Shown here piece after piece: positions 16,747 through 25,075 of a stretch of DNA of 64,000 nt. The notes beneath the pieces are model-generated. The model was not told the DNA's origin. It was given only the letters and a program-made list of their open reading frames with translations, and did not search any database. Both the position numbers and the translations under genes were made by a program. The DNA is taken from positions 2,046,001 through 2,110,000 of the forward strand of contig NZ_CP042163.1 in NCBI RefSeq assembly GCF_007725405.1, read 5' to 3'. The DNA comes from Shouchella miscanthi. Its GTDB lineage: Bacteria > Bacillota > Bacilli > Bacillales > Bacillaceae_D. Every line of letters starts with the position of its first letter. Positions within the stretch are counted from its first letter, which is position 1.

Positions 16747-17549
16747 TGAAAGGAACTCACCAGTTTGAAACAAAAGACATTGTAGCAGGCTATGATGGGA
16801 CAACCATTTTAAATGATGTCAGTTTAGTGGTGCCAAACAACAAAATAAACGTTATTATAGGAGCGAACGCTTGCGGCAAATCGACCTTATTAAAAACGAT
16901 GGCACGTTTATTAAAGCCGGATAAAGGTTCCATTACCCTTGATGGCAAAAAAATTCATGACATCCCCCCTAAAAAGTTGGCAAAAGTACTCGGTCTTTTA
17001 CCGCAATCACCTATTGTTCCAGAGGGAATCACAGTAGCCGATCTTGTTGGTCGAGGAAGATTCCCTCATCAATCTATCTTTAAAGGCTGGTCAAAAAAAG
17101 ATTATGAAGCGGTTACGGAAGCAATGGACATGATGAAGATTACAGAGCTCGCTAATCGTAATATCGATGAATTGTCTGGTGGACAAAGGCAACGCGTTTG
17201 GATTGCAATGGCGTTAACGCAACAAACTGACATTTTGCTTCTTGATGAACCGACTACATTTTTGGATATTACGTACCAAGTGGAAATTCTTGATCTGCTA
17301 ACGGACTTGAACCGTAAGCATGGAACGACAATTGTTATGGTTCTACATGATATTAACCTTACTGCCCGTTACGCTGATTATATCTTTGCTTTAAAACAAG
17401 GCCGTCTTATAGCAGAAGGCTTACCAGGGGAAGTCATCACGAGTGAACTTATCCAAGAAATCTTTGAATTAAAATGCGATGTAATTGCCGATCCTGTTTC
17501 AAAAACACCATTGGTAGTTCCAAAAGGACGTCATCACGTAAATGTGTGA
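16746..17549 (+). CDS. Siderophore ABC transporter ATP-binding protein
   Basis: This 267-residue ATPase of the FepC/FhuC type has Walker A GANACGKST, signature LSGGQRQRVWIAMAL, Walker B ILLLDEPTTFLD and H-loop VLHDINL. The ATG overlaps the preceding stop codon. It completes the importer, so this locus does not need a separate YusV-type ATPase. A large perfect palindrome begins at its stop codon. Confidence 0.94.
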   Translation: MKGTHQFETKDIVAGYDGTTILNDVSLVVPNNKINVIIGANACGKSTLLKTMARLLKPDKGSITLDGKKIHDIPPKKLAKVLGLLPQSPIVPEGITVADLVGRGRFPHQSIFKGWSKKDYEAVTEAMDMMKITELANRNIDELSGGQRQRVWIAMALTQQTDILLLDEPTTFLDITYQVEILDLLTDLNRKHGTTIVMVLHDINLTARYADYIFALKQGRLIAEGLPGEVITSELIQEIFELKCDVIADPVSKTPLVVPKGRHHVNV

Positions 17550-17584
17550 ACGAACCATGCTGACAGCTGTCAGCATGGTTCGTT
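17549..17584. repeat. Perfect 36-base palindrome at the end of the siderophore operon
   Basis: The 18-base arm AACGAACCATGCTGACAG (17549-17566) is exactly mirrored at 17567-17584. As RNA it would form a long hairpin, but no T tract follows, so it is either an atypical terminator, an RNA-stabilising 3' structure or a protein-binding site. Confidence 0.7.
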
Positions 17585-17941
17585 GCTATGTATAACCACT
17601 TCTTTACATTACCTCCTCGTCATAATAATGCGTGTTAGCAAAGGAGGCGGAGGACGCTTTAGTTAGTCCATCACATAATAACTGGAAACGGTAAAAGACT
17701 AAGAGGAGAAAGAAGTGAAAAATGTTCTTGCTGAAAAGACATGTTTTTGTTACGATTAGAAAATGTTTTTAAATAAATAGGATCTTCATTGGAAAAACTG
17801 AAACAACCGGAAGACATGCTAGCGATTCAATTGTCAGAACAAGCTGACATAAAAATAAATGTCTGTTTCAAGTGGACATATCTGTTTTGCTATCTAGTGG
17901 TGTTTTCACAAGGATCTAGAAAAAAGGAGCAAGTTTACAAC
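17585..17941 (+). other. Long leader region of the SNF symporter with a possible 14-codon leader peptide
   Basis: This region of about 360 bases precedes the symporter. A GTG at 17715 with AGAGGAG upstream opens a 14-codon frame (ending CFCYD, stop at 17757-17759). A small hairpin GACAT/ATGTC lies near 17846-17864. I found no match to glycine, lysine or other known riboswitches. Confidence 0.4.
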
Positions 17942-19315
17942 ATGTCAACAAAGCAACAATGGTCCTCAAAGTTAGGGTTTTTATACGCAACTGCCGGAAG
18001 TGCAATTGGACTCGGTGCAATATGGAAGTTCCCATATATTGCAGGCACAAGTGGTGGGGGCGCTTTTTTCGTGCTTTTTTTGCTGTTTACACTTTTAATT
18101 GGTGTTCCTCTGCTAATTGGTGAATATATGTTGGGGAGACATTCTCAGGCGGATGCTGTAACAACGTTTAAACAAATGGCACCTACATCAGCGTTTCGTT
18201 TTACTGGATGGCTAGGTGTGGTGACTTGTTTTCTGATCCTGTCTTTTTACAGTGTTATTGGTGGTTGGTCCATTCTTTATTTAGGCTCGTCTCTTTCTGG
18301 ACAACTACATTCATTAGATGCTGATGGGTACGCCAAACGTTTTGGTGAATTAATCGCAAGCCCTTATTTAGCAGTAGGTGCGCAAGCAATCTTTCTTGCT
18401 CTTGCTGCGGGTATTGTATCAAAGGGTGTGCAAAAAGGAATTGAAAAAGCGAGTAAGTGGATGATACCGATTTTATTTATTCTCTTGCTTATTCTAGCTG
18501 GTTACTCATTGACATTGGATGGGGCTCAAGAAGGATTGAGGTTTTTATTTTCACCAGACTGGAGTACTGTATCAAATGACGTCGTTCTGTTTGCGTTAGG
18601 GCAGTCTTTTTTTGCTTTATCTCTTGGAGTGTCCATCATGATTACATTAAGTTCCTATGCATCAAAGCAACAAGATCTTCCACTATCAGCGATTACCCTT
18701 GGAGGAATGAATATTCTCGTTGCTATGCTTGCAGGTATTATGATCTTTCCAGGCGTGTTTACCTTTCAATTAGAACCTACTGAAGGGCCCACTCTTATTT
18801 TTGCAGCAGTACCAACCATTTTCTCACAAATACCGTATGGACAAGTGCTTGTCGTATTATTTTTCATTTTGTTTTTCTTTGCAGCTTTGAGCACAGCTTT
18901 TTCGCTATTAGAAATAGTAGTTGCAGCGTTTATAAAAAAAGATGCTAGCAAAAGACGTCAAGTCAGCTGGACTGTTGCTTTGCTTGTCTTAGTAATGGGT
19001 ATTCCATCTACTTTATCGTTTGGCGTGATGAGTGAGCTTAATCTTTTCGGAATGCCGTTTTTTGACCTTATTGACTACACGGTATCTAATATACTTATGC
19101 CAATCGGTGCATTGATCATTAGCCTATTTTTACTATTGAAAGTACCAAAATCGGTTTTAAAGAAGGAGTTCCGACAAGGCAGTATGTTTGGACGGAAACT
19201 ATTTGTTATTTGGTATAGCGTGATGGTTTTGATTGTGCCAGTGGCGATTACAGTTGTGTTAATGGATCAATTGTTCGGTCTAAATGTACTATCTATTTTA
19301 ACAGTCTTATTTTAA
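17942..19315 (+). CDS. Sodium-dependent symporter, SNF (neurotransmitter:sodium symporter) family
   Basis: This is a 457-residue LeuT-fold transporter with 12 predicted helices. The hallmark ATAGSAIGLGAIWKFPYIAGTSGGGAF in helix 1 forms the Na+ and substrate site, and YSVIGGW is in helix 3. It is related to B. subtilis YocR/YhdH. It imports an amino acid with Na+, which suits an alkaliphile. I chose the ATG at 17942, where family similarity begins (MSTKQQWSSK), with AAAGGAG upstream at slightly long spacing (12 bases). The frame extends further upstream without family similarity. Confidence 0.9.
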   Translation: MSTKQQWSSKLGFLYATAGSAIGLGAIWKFPYIAGTSGGGAFFVLFLLFTLLIGVPLLIGEYMLGRHSQADAVTTFKQMAPTSAFRFTGWLGVVTCFLILSFYSVIGGWSILYLGSSLSGQLHSLDADGYAKRFGELIASPYLAVGAQAIFLALAAGIVSKGVQKGIEKASKWMIPILFILLLILAGYSLTLDGAQEGLRFLFSPDWSTVSNDVVLFALGQSFFALSLGVSIMITLSSYASKQQDLPLSAITLGGMNILVAMLAGIMIFPGVFTFQLEPTEGPTLIFAAVPTIFSQIPYGQVLVVLFFILFFFAALSTAFSLLEIVVAAFIKKDASKRRQVSWTVALLVLVMGIPSTLSFGVMSELNLFGMPFFDLIDYTVSNILMPIGALIISLFLLLKVPKSVLKKEFRQGSMFGRKLFVIWYSVMVLIVPVAITVVLMDQLFGLNVLSILTVLF

Positions 19316-19354
19316 AGAAAAAAATTCAGCTCATAGAGCTGAATTTTTTTCTTT
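19314..19354. terminator. Bidirectional terminator between SNF symporter and ABC permease
   Basis: A 17-base-pair stem (19315-19331 with 19337-19353) carries A and T runs on both sides. It lies between two convergent genes. Confidence 0.9.
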
Positions 19355-20285
19355 AAGAAGGTTTAATCTCGCGCTTATGAAAGACCAATAAAGCGATTCC
19401 GATAAAAAGCAACCAATAACAAAATAGGACGATAGAAGAGAAGAGAGGACTAATTAACTCGGAAAGAGGCATCCCATCCATAACGTATTGACTTAGATCA
19501 TTGACAAACGGCAAAAAGATAGCCCAATCGTAAAAGTCCAATAATATAATGTTTGCTACTAGTCCTAGAAATTGACCGGCAATGCTAATGGCAATGGCCA
19601 TAATATCACTCGAAAACATAGCTGAAATAGCAAAAGCCAACGTAGCAAGTAAAATAGTCATTGGCATGTTAGAAAGAAATACAAGAATGGATTGAAGCCA
19701 GTATGCTCTTTCTCGCACTTCTCCATCGACTACGTATAGATGAACGATTTGATTATCAAAGCCGAAAAACAATGCCCCAATAAGAAAAGATGAAATCCAT
19801 AGAACGGCAAGAAAGGTAAACGCGTAAATGAGTACGGCTACATATTTTGATAGCAGTACTTTTATACGCGAAGGTGGCCGTACAAGCAACAATTTGATTG
19901 TACCTTGTTTAAATTCTGAAGAGACAATGGTTGCGGCAATCGCAATAATAAATAAACTCACAAGCATGATGACGCCATTGTTATTCATGGTGAACATCCA
20001 TACACTATCTGAAACCGCATAATTTGGAGGAATATCTTGTTCAAGTCGATAGTTTGCAAGTAAAATCTGTTGATCAGCAAACGGTTCTTCTTCTCTAAAC
20101 TCTTCATAATAAGTAATATCTGATTGAACGGATGCGCGCCAATCTGAATCAAATTGAAGATAGGTAGAGGCATTATGCATCAAAATAGCGGTTAATAAGG
20201 TGAGGGCTACGATGAAAATAAGCATAATCCACGTACTTATGCGTGCATTTTGCTTCATAAGTTCATTCTGAATTAATCCAATCAT
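19353..20285 (-). CDS. ABC-2 type transporter permease
   Basis: This 310-residue ABC-2 permease has a helix near the N-terminus (about 18-38), an extracellular loop of about 80 residues and five more helices, with KQGTIKLLLVRPPSR as the cytoplasmic coupling segment. Its ATG overlaps the stop of the ATPase gene (ATGA). With that ATPase it forms a BcrAB-like exporter, a type linked to bacitracin, lantibiotic or lipid export. The substrate is unknown. Confidence 0.9.
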   Translation of the reverse strand: MIGLIQNELMKQNARISTWIMLIFIVALTLLTAILMHNASTYLQFDSDWRASVQSDITYYEEFREEEPFADQQILLANYRLEQDIPPNYAVSDSVWMFTMNNNGVIMLVSLFIIAIAATIVSSEFKQGTIKLLLVRPPSRIKVLLSKYVAVLIYAFTFLAVLWISSFLIGALFFGFDNQIVHLYVVDGEVRERAYWLQSILVFLSNMPMTILLATLAFAISAMFSSDIMAIAISIAGQFLGLVANIILLDFYDWAIFLPFVNDLSQYVMDGMPLSELISPLFSSIVLFCYWLLFIGIALLVFHKREIKPS

Positions 20286-21199
20286 ATGTTGACACCTTCT
20301 TTATTTGTTAAATGAAGAAAGCGATCTTCTAGACTTTCTTTCGACTGGATCACTTCTTTCACATTGACTTCGCCGCTTAATTGACGAATAAATTGTGAAA
20401 CCTCATTATCGTTGAGTAAGAGAGAGAGCTTGCTTTCTTGAATCACTGCTTGATGATCGAAGTTTTTGGCGATAGCTAACGCAGAATCGAGTTGATCCTC
20501 TTGAACGCGTACTTCGAAACTAGACTGTTTTTTTTCTTCATTGCCAACAAGAATCTCTTCATGAACCATTTTACCTTCTTGAATGATCGCAAATCGATCA
20601 CACATCAACTCCATCTCACTCATTAGATGGCTGGAAACGAGAACAGCTAAACCTTCTTCCTTCGCTAATTTTCGTAAGTATGTACGTATTAAGCGAATGC
20701 CTTCTGGATCAAGGCCATTTGTCGGTTCATCTAGAATGAGTAACTTAGGGCGATGTATGAGTGCTTGCGCAATACCTAAGCGTTGTTTCATTCCTAAAGA
20801 GAATGTTTTCACTTTTTTATCAATAACGTTTGTTAGCCCGACAAGTTCAATTAATTCATTGATGCGATCATAGTCAATGGCTCCATTCATTCTGGCAAAA
20901 TGGATCATATTCTTTCGAGCAGTTAAATGATTATACATCTCTGGATTTTCAATAATCACACCTACATGTTTAATTGCTTCACTATAAGAAGATTGTATAC
21001 TGTAACCAGATATAAATAGATCACCACTAGTTAAAGCGGAGAGACCTACCATCATTCGAATAGTTGTTGTTTTACCAGCACCATTGGGTCCTAAAAAACC
21101 AAAGACTTCTCCAGCATTAACGGTAAAGCTAACATCTTGAACAATTTGTTTACCCCGAATTGTTTTGCTTACACTTTGAAGTTCAAGTATTGAATTCAC
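20282..21199 (-). CDS. ABC transporter ATP-binding protein, BcrA-like
   Basis: This 305-residue ATPase of the DrrA/BcrA group has Walker A GPNGAGKTTT, signature FSLGMKQRLGIAQAL, Walker B LLILDEPTNGLDPEG and a C-terminal regulatory extension of about 80 residues. It begins at GTG 21199 after AGGTAAG. There is no adjacent two-component system of the BceRS type, so inducible peptide resistance is not directly indicated. Confidence 0.92.
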   Translation of the reverse strand: MNSILELQSVSKTIRGKQIVQDVSFTVNAGEVFGFLGPNGAGKTTTIRMMVGLSALTSGDLFISGYSIQSSYSEAIKHVGVIIENPEMYNHLTARKNMIHFARMNGAIDYDRINELIELVGLTNVIDKKVKTFSLGMKQRLGIAQALIHRPKLLILDEPTNGLDPEGIRLIRTYLRKLAKEEGLAVLVSSHLMSEMELMCDRFAIIQEGKMVHEEILVGNEEKKQSSFEVRVQEDQLDSALAIAKNFDHQAVIQESKLSLLLNDNEVSQFIRQLSGEVNVKEVIQSKESLEDRFLHLTNKEGVNI

Positions 21200-21361
21200 T
21201 CTCTTACCTGCCTTTCGACTTCATTCAGCGGAACACATAAAACCATTATCTTCATTGTACTATGAACGGATTTATAAAACTGTATTTGTTGGATTATTTT
21301 AGAAAAAATTTAGAAATACAGCAGGATCACACTAGAGCACATAAATGGCACTTAATAGAAA

Positions 21362-21395
21362 TGAAAAAAAGGAAGTACGAAATGACGTACTTCCT
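21362..21395 (-). terminator. Terminator after the cdaR-like gene
   Basis: On the minus strand a 10-base-pair perfect stem (21386-21395 with 21370-21379) is followed by seven T. It lies 10 bases downstream of the stop codon. Confidence 0.9.
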
Positions 21396-21404
21396 ACACG
21401 ATTA

Positions 21405-22499
21405 CTATGTGGTCTGCTCCAGTTCTTTCATCCAAAGTGCGACTTGTAAAATAAGCGATTCGTTAAATGTTTTCGGATTATAACCTGTTCGGTTAACAAT
21501 GGTATTCAAGCGATATAGAAGTGTATTTCGATGTAAAAAAAGTGCGTCGGCCGTTTTTTGAATGTTTAAGTCGTTTTCAAAAAACGTCTTAAGCGTTAAC
21601 GTCTGGGTATCGTTTAAATCATTAAGAACGCGGCTTGAAAACCGTTCCCGTAACGCATGGTTAATTTGATGCAATAAAGCTTTGATCTCGAATTGACTAA
21701 AAGAAATAATCGCATTTGCTTTATCCGTCATAGTTAAGGCTAGTTCACAATCTGAATAGGCTTGATGAAACTGATTTAATTCCTCAAACGATAAACTATA
21801 TGAAATTGTAAACGTTGTTTGTCGGTTTTGTAGTAATGATTGAAGTGATGTCATTTGTTTAACAGCGTGATCTTCATCCATATTTGACACTACAATAACT
21901 AATTGGTTCAGGCTAATAAATCCAGCAATTGCATGATGGTGACCAAATAATTGTTCAATTTTATCGATTAATTCTTGTTTTTGAATGGTCAGCTGATGTA
22001 GCTGTATAGCGACGGCTATAAAAGGTGGCAATAGTTGTACGTCGAGCATTTCTAATCCTTGTTGAATGGTTTTATAAGAGGGGCTATGGTTTAATAATTG
22101 ATCAATGACCATCTCTTTCGTGCGTTGTTTCCATTCAAGTTGAGAAGTAATAAAGGCTTGCTGAATCATAAGCTCAGTCGTCATTTTGACAAGTTCACCA
22201 ACTGCTTTTAATTCATCCGGGTTACCAGTTATACCAATAACACCAATCATGTCTTTGTTAAATAAGATTGGTAAGTTTATACCGGGTATTGCCCCTTCCC
22301 ACCGATTCGCTTGTGTTGGATAAATGGTCAAACTGTTACCAGTATTTAGTACTTCAACAGCGCCGCCATGAACAGTATGTAATCGAGCAGCGTCCCGTGA
22401 AGCGATAATATAGCCATCTTTATCCATAATGTTGATGTTTCGATCTAAACGTATAGATGTTTCTTGAACGATGGCATTTGCTATTTCTTTCGTCAACAT
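21405..22499 (-). CDS. CdaR-type sugar diacid regulator
   Basis: This 364-residue regulator has an N-terminal diacid-recognition domain (about 1-135, beginning MLTKEIANAIVQETS), a central GGDEF-like degenerate region and a C-terminal PucR-type helix-turn-helix ending in NIQKTADALFLHRNTLLYRLNTI. The family activates glucarate, galactarate or glycerate genes. The start was set at ATG 22499, where the family normally begins and GGAG lies 8 bases upstream; upstream in-frame ATGs at 22505 and 22520 are possible. No glycerate kinase or diacid transporter adjoins it, so its target is elsewhere. Confidence 0.88.
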   Translation of the reverse strand: MLTKEIANAIVQETSIRLDRNINIMDKDGYIIASRDAARLHTVHGGAVEVLNTGNSLTIYPTQANRWEGAIPGINLPILFNKDMIGVIGITGNPDELKAVGELVKMTTELMIQQAFITSQLEWKQRTKEMVIDQLLNHSPSYKTIQQGLEMLDVQLLPPFIAVAIQLHQLTIQKQELIDKIEQLFGHHHAIAGFISLNQLVIVVSNMDEDHAVKQMTSLQSLLQNRQTTFTISYSLSFEELNQFHQAYSDCELALTMTDKANAIISFSQFEIKALLHQINHALRERFSSRVLNDLNDTQTLTLKTFFENDLNIQKTADALFLHRNTLLYRLNTIVNRTGYNPKTFNESLILQVALWMKELEQTT

Positions 22500-22731
22500 A
22501 GTCATGTCTCCGTCTCCCATTAGTCGCACCTTACAAAAAAAGGATAAAATCTAGCTATTTATTTGTATGGTACAGCTACATAGCAAAGGCGTCAAGCTAT
22601 AGATAGCTAAACACAAAACCGAAAACGATCGGTGCTGTTAAAGGCAATTACGTTGTACGATTCACAATCATTGAAGAGAAGAGTGAAGGTAGGGCTAGCA
22701 TAGCACAAGCTCATGCCTTTCCAGTAAAGAG

Positions 22732-23355
22732 CTAGAGCATGTTTTTTAATGCTTGAATCCCAAAATAGAGAGCGAGAAGCCAAATGCTTACAGCAGACGC
22801 TTTATGGATCCACTTCATATACTTGCCGTGTGTGTCCATTTGCTTCAGATGACTTCCTAAATAAGCTAGCAGCGTAAATGCCATCCATGAAACGAGTATA
22901 CAAGCAGTAACAAAGCTTAGCTTTTCTACCCCAATTGAATAATGGGAAGCATTTGTTCCTATTACTGCAACGGTGTCTAAAACTGCATGAGGGTTTAACA
23001 CTGAGATTGATAATGCAACGACAATTTGTTTTTTTGCTGTTAGTGGTTTTTTCTTTTTTTGAACCAACTTCTCATCGTGTTTCCATATGGACCAACCAAT
23101 GAAAAAGAGGAACAGGACTCCAATAAGGTAAAGCAAAGGTTGTAAAAGTGGAATCGTAAAAACGAGAATGGATAATCCTAATGCTGCAACAATGATTAGA
23201 ATGGTATCAGCTACTGCTGCGGTTAACACAGCAGGCAAACTCATTGTAAATGATGATTGCGACGCTCCCTGATTAAAAATAAATAAATTTTGTGGTCCAA
23301 TAGGAATTATTAATGCACTTGCAAGAATAAAACCATGAAGAAATGCACTTAGCAT
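22732..23355 (-). CDS. LysE/ArgO family amino acid exporter
   Basis: This is a 207-residue membrane protein with six helices. The LysE hallmark IPIGPQNLFIFNQG sits near the N-terminus and SVLNPHAVLDTVAVIG in the middle. It exports basic or other amino acids. The ATG is preceded by AAGGAGTG. It is divergent from a MocR regulator, which probably controls it. Relatives include B. subtilis YisU. Confidence 0.9.
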   Translation of the reverse strand: MLSAFLHGFILASALIIPIGPQNLFIFNQGASQSSFTMSLPAVLTAAVADTILIIVAALGLSILVFTIPLLQPLLYLIGVLFLFFIGWSIWKHDEKLVQKKKKPLTAKKQIVVALSISVLNPHAVLDTVAVIGTNASHYSIGVEKLSFVTACILVSWMAFTLLAYLGSHLKQMDTHGKYMKWIHKASAVSIWLLALYFGIQALKNML

Positions 23356-23403
23356 TCGATCACTCCTTTTCGAAAGTGTATCGAATCATGTATAGTAAAA
23401 AAA

Positions 23404-23436
23404 CAACCAATTGGTTGAAAATTAATCCAACCAATT
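23404..23436. promoter_or_regulatory. Operator repeats between lysE-like and mocR-like genes
   Basis: A perfect palindrome CAACCAATTGGTTG (23404-23417) is followed by a direct repeat of its left half, CAACCAATT, at 23428-23436. MocR regulators typically bind such arrangements of direct and inverted repeats in divergent promoters. Confidence 0.65.
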
Positions 23437-23451
23437 TTGAAGGGGAAAGAC

Positions 23452-24831
23452 ATGACTTGGAAGCCGAACCGGACAGAAAAACGTACGCTTTTTGACCAGA
23501 TAAGAGCCTGGATCGTTGAGCAAATAGAGGATGGACACTGGTCTAATGGAATGCGTCTGCCTAGTCAGCGTAAGCTAGCTGAACAATTTGGTGTCAATCG
23601 CAGCACCATTATTCAAGTTTTAGACGAGTTGAAAGCAGAAGACGTGATTGAAAGCCGACAAGGTAGTGGTGTGTATGTGAAGCCAAGGGGATGGGATTTT
23701 GTATTACGCCAACAGACGCTTGACTGGCACCAACGAATAAAGCAAAGTGCGTACAAAGTAAATGCACAAACAATCCAGCTTATAAACGAGTATGAAGCAC
23801 TACCTACCACAGTGCGATTAGGGACTGGTGAATTATCTCCTGAACTCATTCCACAAACAGCTTTATTAAAATCGTTTAGCGAGCTCACCTTAACGAATCA
23901 AGAACTGGGCTATTCTGAACCCTTGGGAAGCCTTCATTTGCGAAACACTTTGACGAGTTATTTAGAGCGTCGAGGAATCGTGACAAAACCTAATAATATT
24001 TTGATTGTTTCTGGTGCGGTACAAGCGTTGCAATTATTATCTTTAGGTTTGTTAGAGACTGGTACATCGATAACAACAGAAGCTGCCTCCTATATACACT
24101 CAATTCCTTCTATACCAAGCGTCTCTTTTCAAGCAAGTAATAAGAAAACGATGTATTATACAATTCCGACGCTCTCCAATCCAACAGGGAAAATCCTTAC
24201 TTTAGAGGAACGTAAACGGCTAGTAGAGCGTTGTAGTGTAAATCATATGCCAGTGATTGAAGATGACGTTTACAGCGAATTAACGTTTGACGGGGCGCCA
24301 CCTGCTCTAAAATCGTTTGATCGAGCTGGACAAGTTCTTTACATTGGAAGTGTGTCTAAATGTATTAGCCCAGGCATACGAGTTGGCTGGCTAGTCGGTC
24401 CAGAATCGGTCGTACGCTATTTAGCCGACTTAAAAATGCAGCTAGATTATGGAACAAGTGCGATTTCCCAACAGCTAGTTGCTCAGTGGCTTAATTCTAG
24501 CTATTTTTATGAGCACATATACAATTTACGAGCTTCATTAAAAAAGCGGGCGGACTTCACTGAAGCGATTTTGCAAAAAACAGTAGGTGATATTGCCGAG
24601 TGGGAATCGTCTAAAGGCGGTTTTTATATTTGGTTAAGGATCAAACAACCTGTTGTCACAAAATCTCTGTTTTTAGCACTATTAAAACAAAACATACTGA
24701 TTAATCCAGGGTATATATATAAGCCAAATGACTATCACTATGTCAGGGTATCGTATGCATATTGTACATTAGACGAACTTAAACGAGGGTTAATTATGTT
24801 AGCAAACGAAGTGAAAAAGCGATTCATCTAA
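23452..24831 (+). CDS. MocR-type transcriptional regulator (GntR HTH + aminotransferase domain)
   Basis: This 459-residue regulator has an N-terminal winged helix-turn-helix (about 10-75, QRKLAEQFGVNRSTIIQVLDEL) joined by a linker to a class I aminotransferase domain. The PLP lysine motif SVSKCISPGIRVGW is intact, so it should bind PLP or an amino-acid adduct of it. The ATG at 23452 follows AAGGGGAAAG. It stands divergent from the LysE exporter, with repeats between them, so it likely senses an amino acid and induces its export. Whether it also regulates PLP synthesis (PdxR role) cannot be judged. Confidence 0.92.
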   Translation: MTWKPNRTEKRTLFDQIRAWIVEQIEDGHWSNGMRLPSQRKLAEQFGVNRSTIIQVLDELKAEDVIESRQGSGVYVKPRGWDFVLRQQTLDWHQRIKQSAYKVNAQTIQLINEYEALPTTVRLGTGELSPELIPQTALLKSFSELTLTNQELGYSEPLGSLHLRNTLTSYLERRGIVTKPNNILIVSGAVQALQLLSLGLLETGTSITTEAASYIHSIPSIPSVSFQASNKKTMYYTIPTLSNPTGKILTLEERKRLVERCSVNHMPVIEDDVYSELTFDGAPPALKSFDRAGQVLYIGSVSKCISPGIRVGWLVGPESVVRYLADLKMQLDYGTSAISQQLVAQWLNSSYFYEHIYNLRASLKKRADFTEAILQKTVGDIAEWESSKGGFYIWLRIKQPVVTKSLFLALLKQNILINPGYIYKPNDYHYVRVSYAYCTLDELKRGLIMLANEVKKRFI

Positions 24832-25075
24832 TTTTGGGATAGAAAGCAAAGGCTATTGGCTGAAACAAGTTAGATTAAAAACAAGAAATAAGGCTACACT
24901 AAAAGATATCTATATAGTAGAAGAATATGATTTCGCTACAAACCCTTTCTAGTCATCCATTTGTTTTTCGTGCAAGTAAACCCTTATTTAATAGCAAAAG
25001 GATCATGGAAGGGCCTATACGTTAAGCGATACGACACGATTTTTTGGAGGTGAACTCTCGTCTAGAGGGGCTTTC

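Noticed and set aside
17585-17941. Glycine or lysine riboswitch ahead of the SNF symporter
   Set aside because: GGAGG-rich sequence near 17640 suggested it, but none of the conserved cores of these classes could be found.
21262-21483. 73-residue plus-strand frame
   Set aside because: It runs through the terminator and into the 3' end of the minus-strand cdaR-like gene, has no ribosome binding site and no recognisable content.
24832-25075. Mg2+ (M-box) riboswitch before the CNNM/CorC gene
   Set aside because: No M-box core or terminator/antiterminator pair is visible in the 244-base gap.
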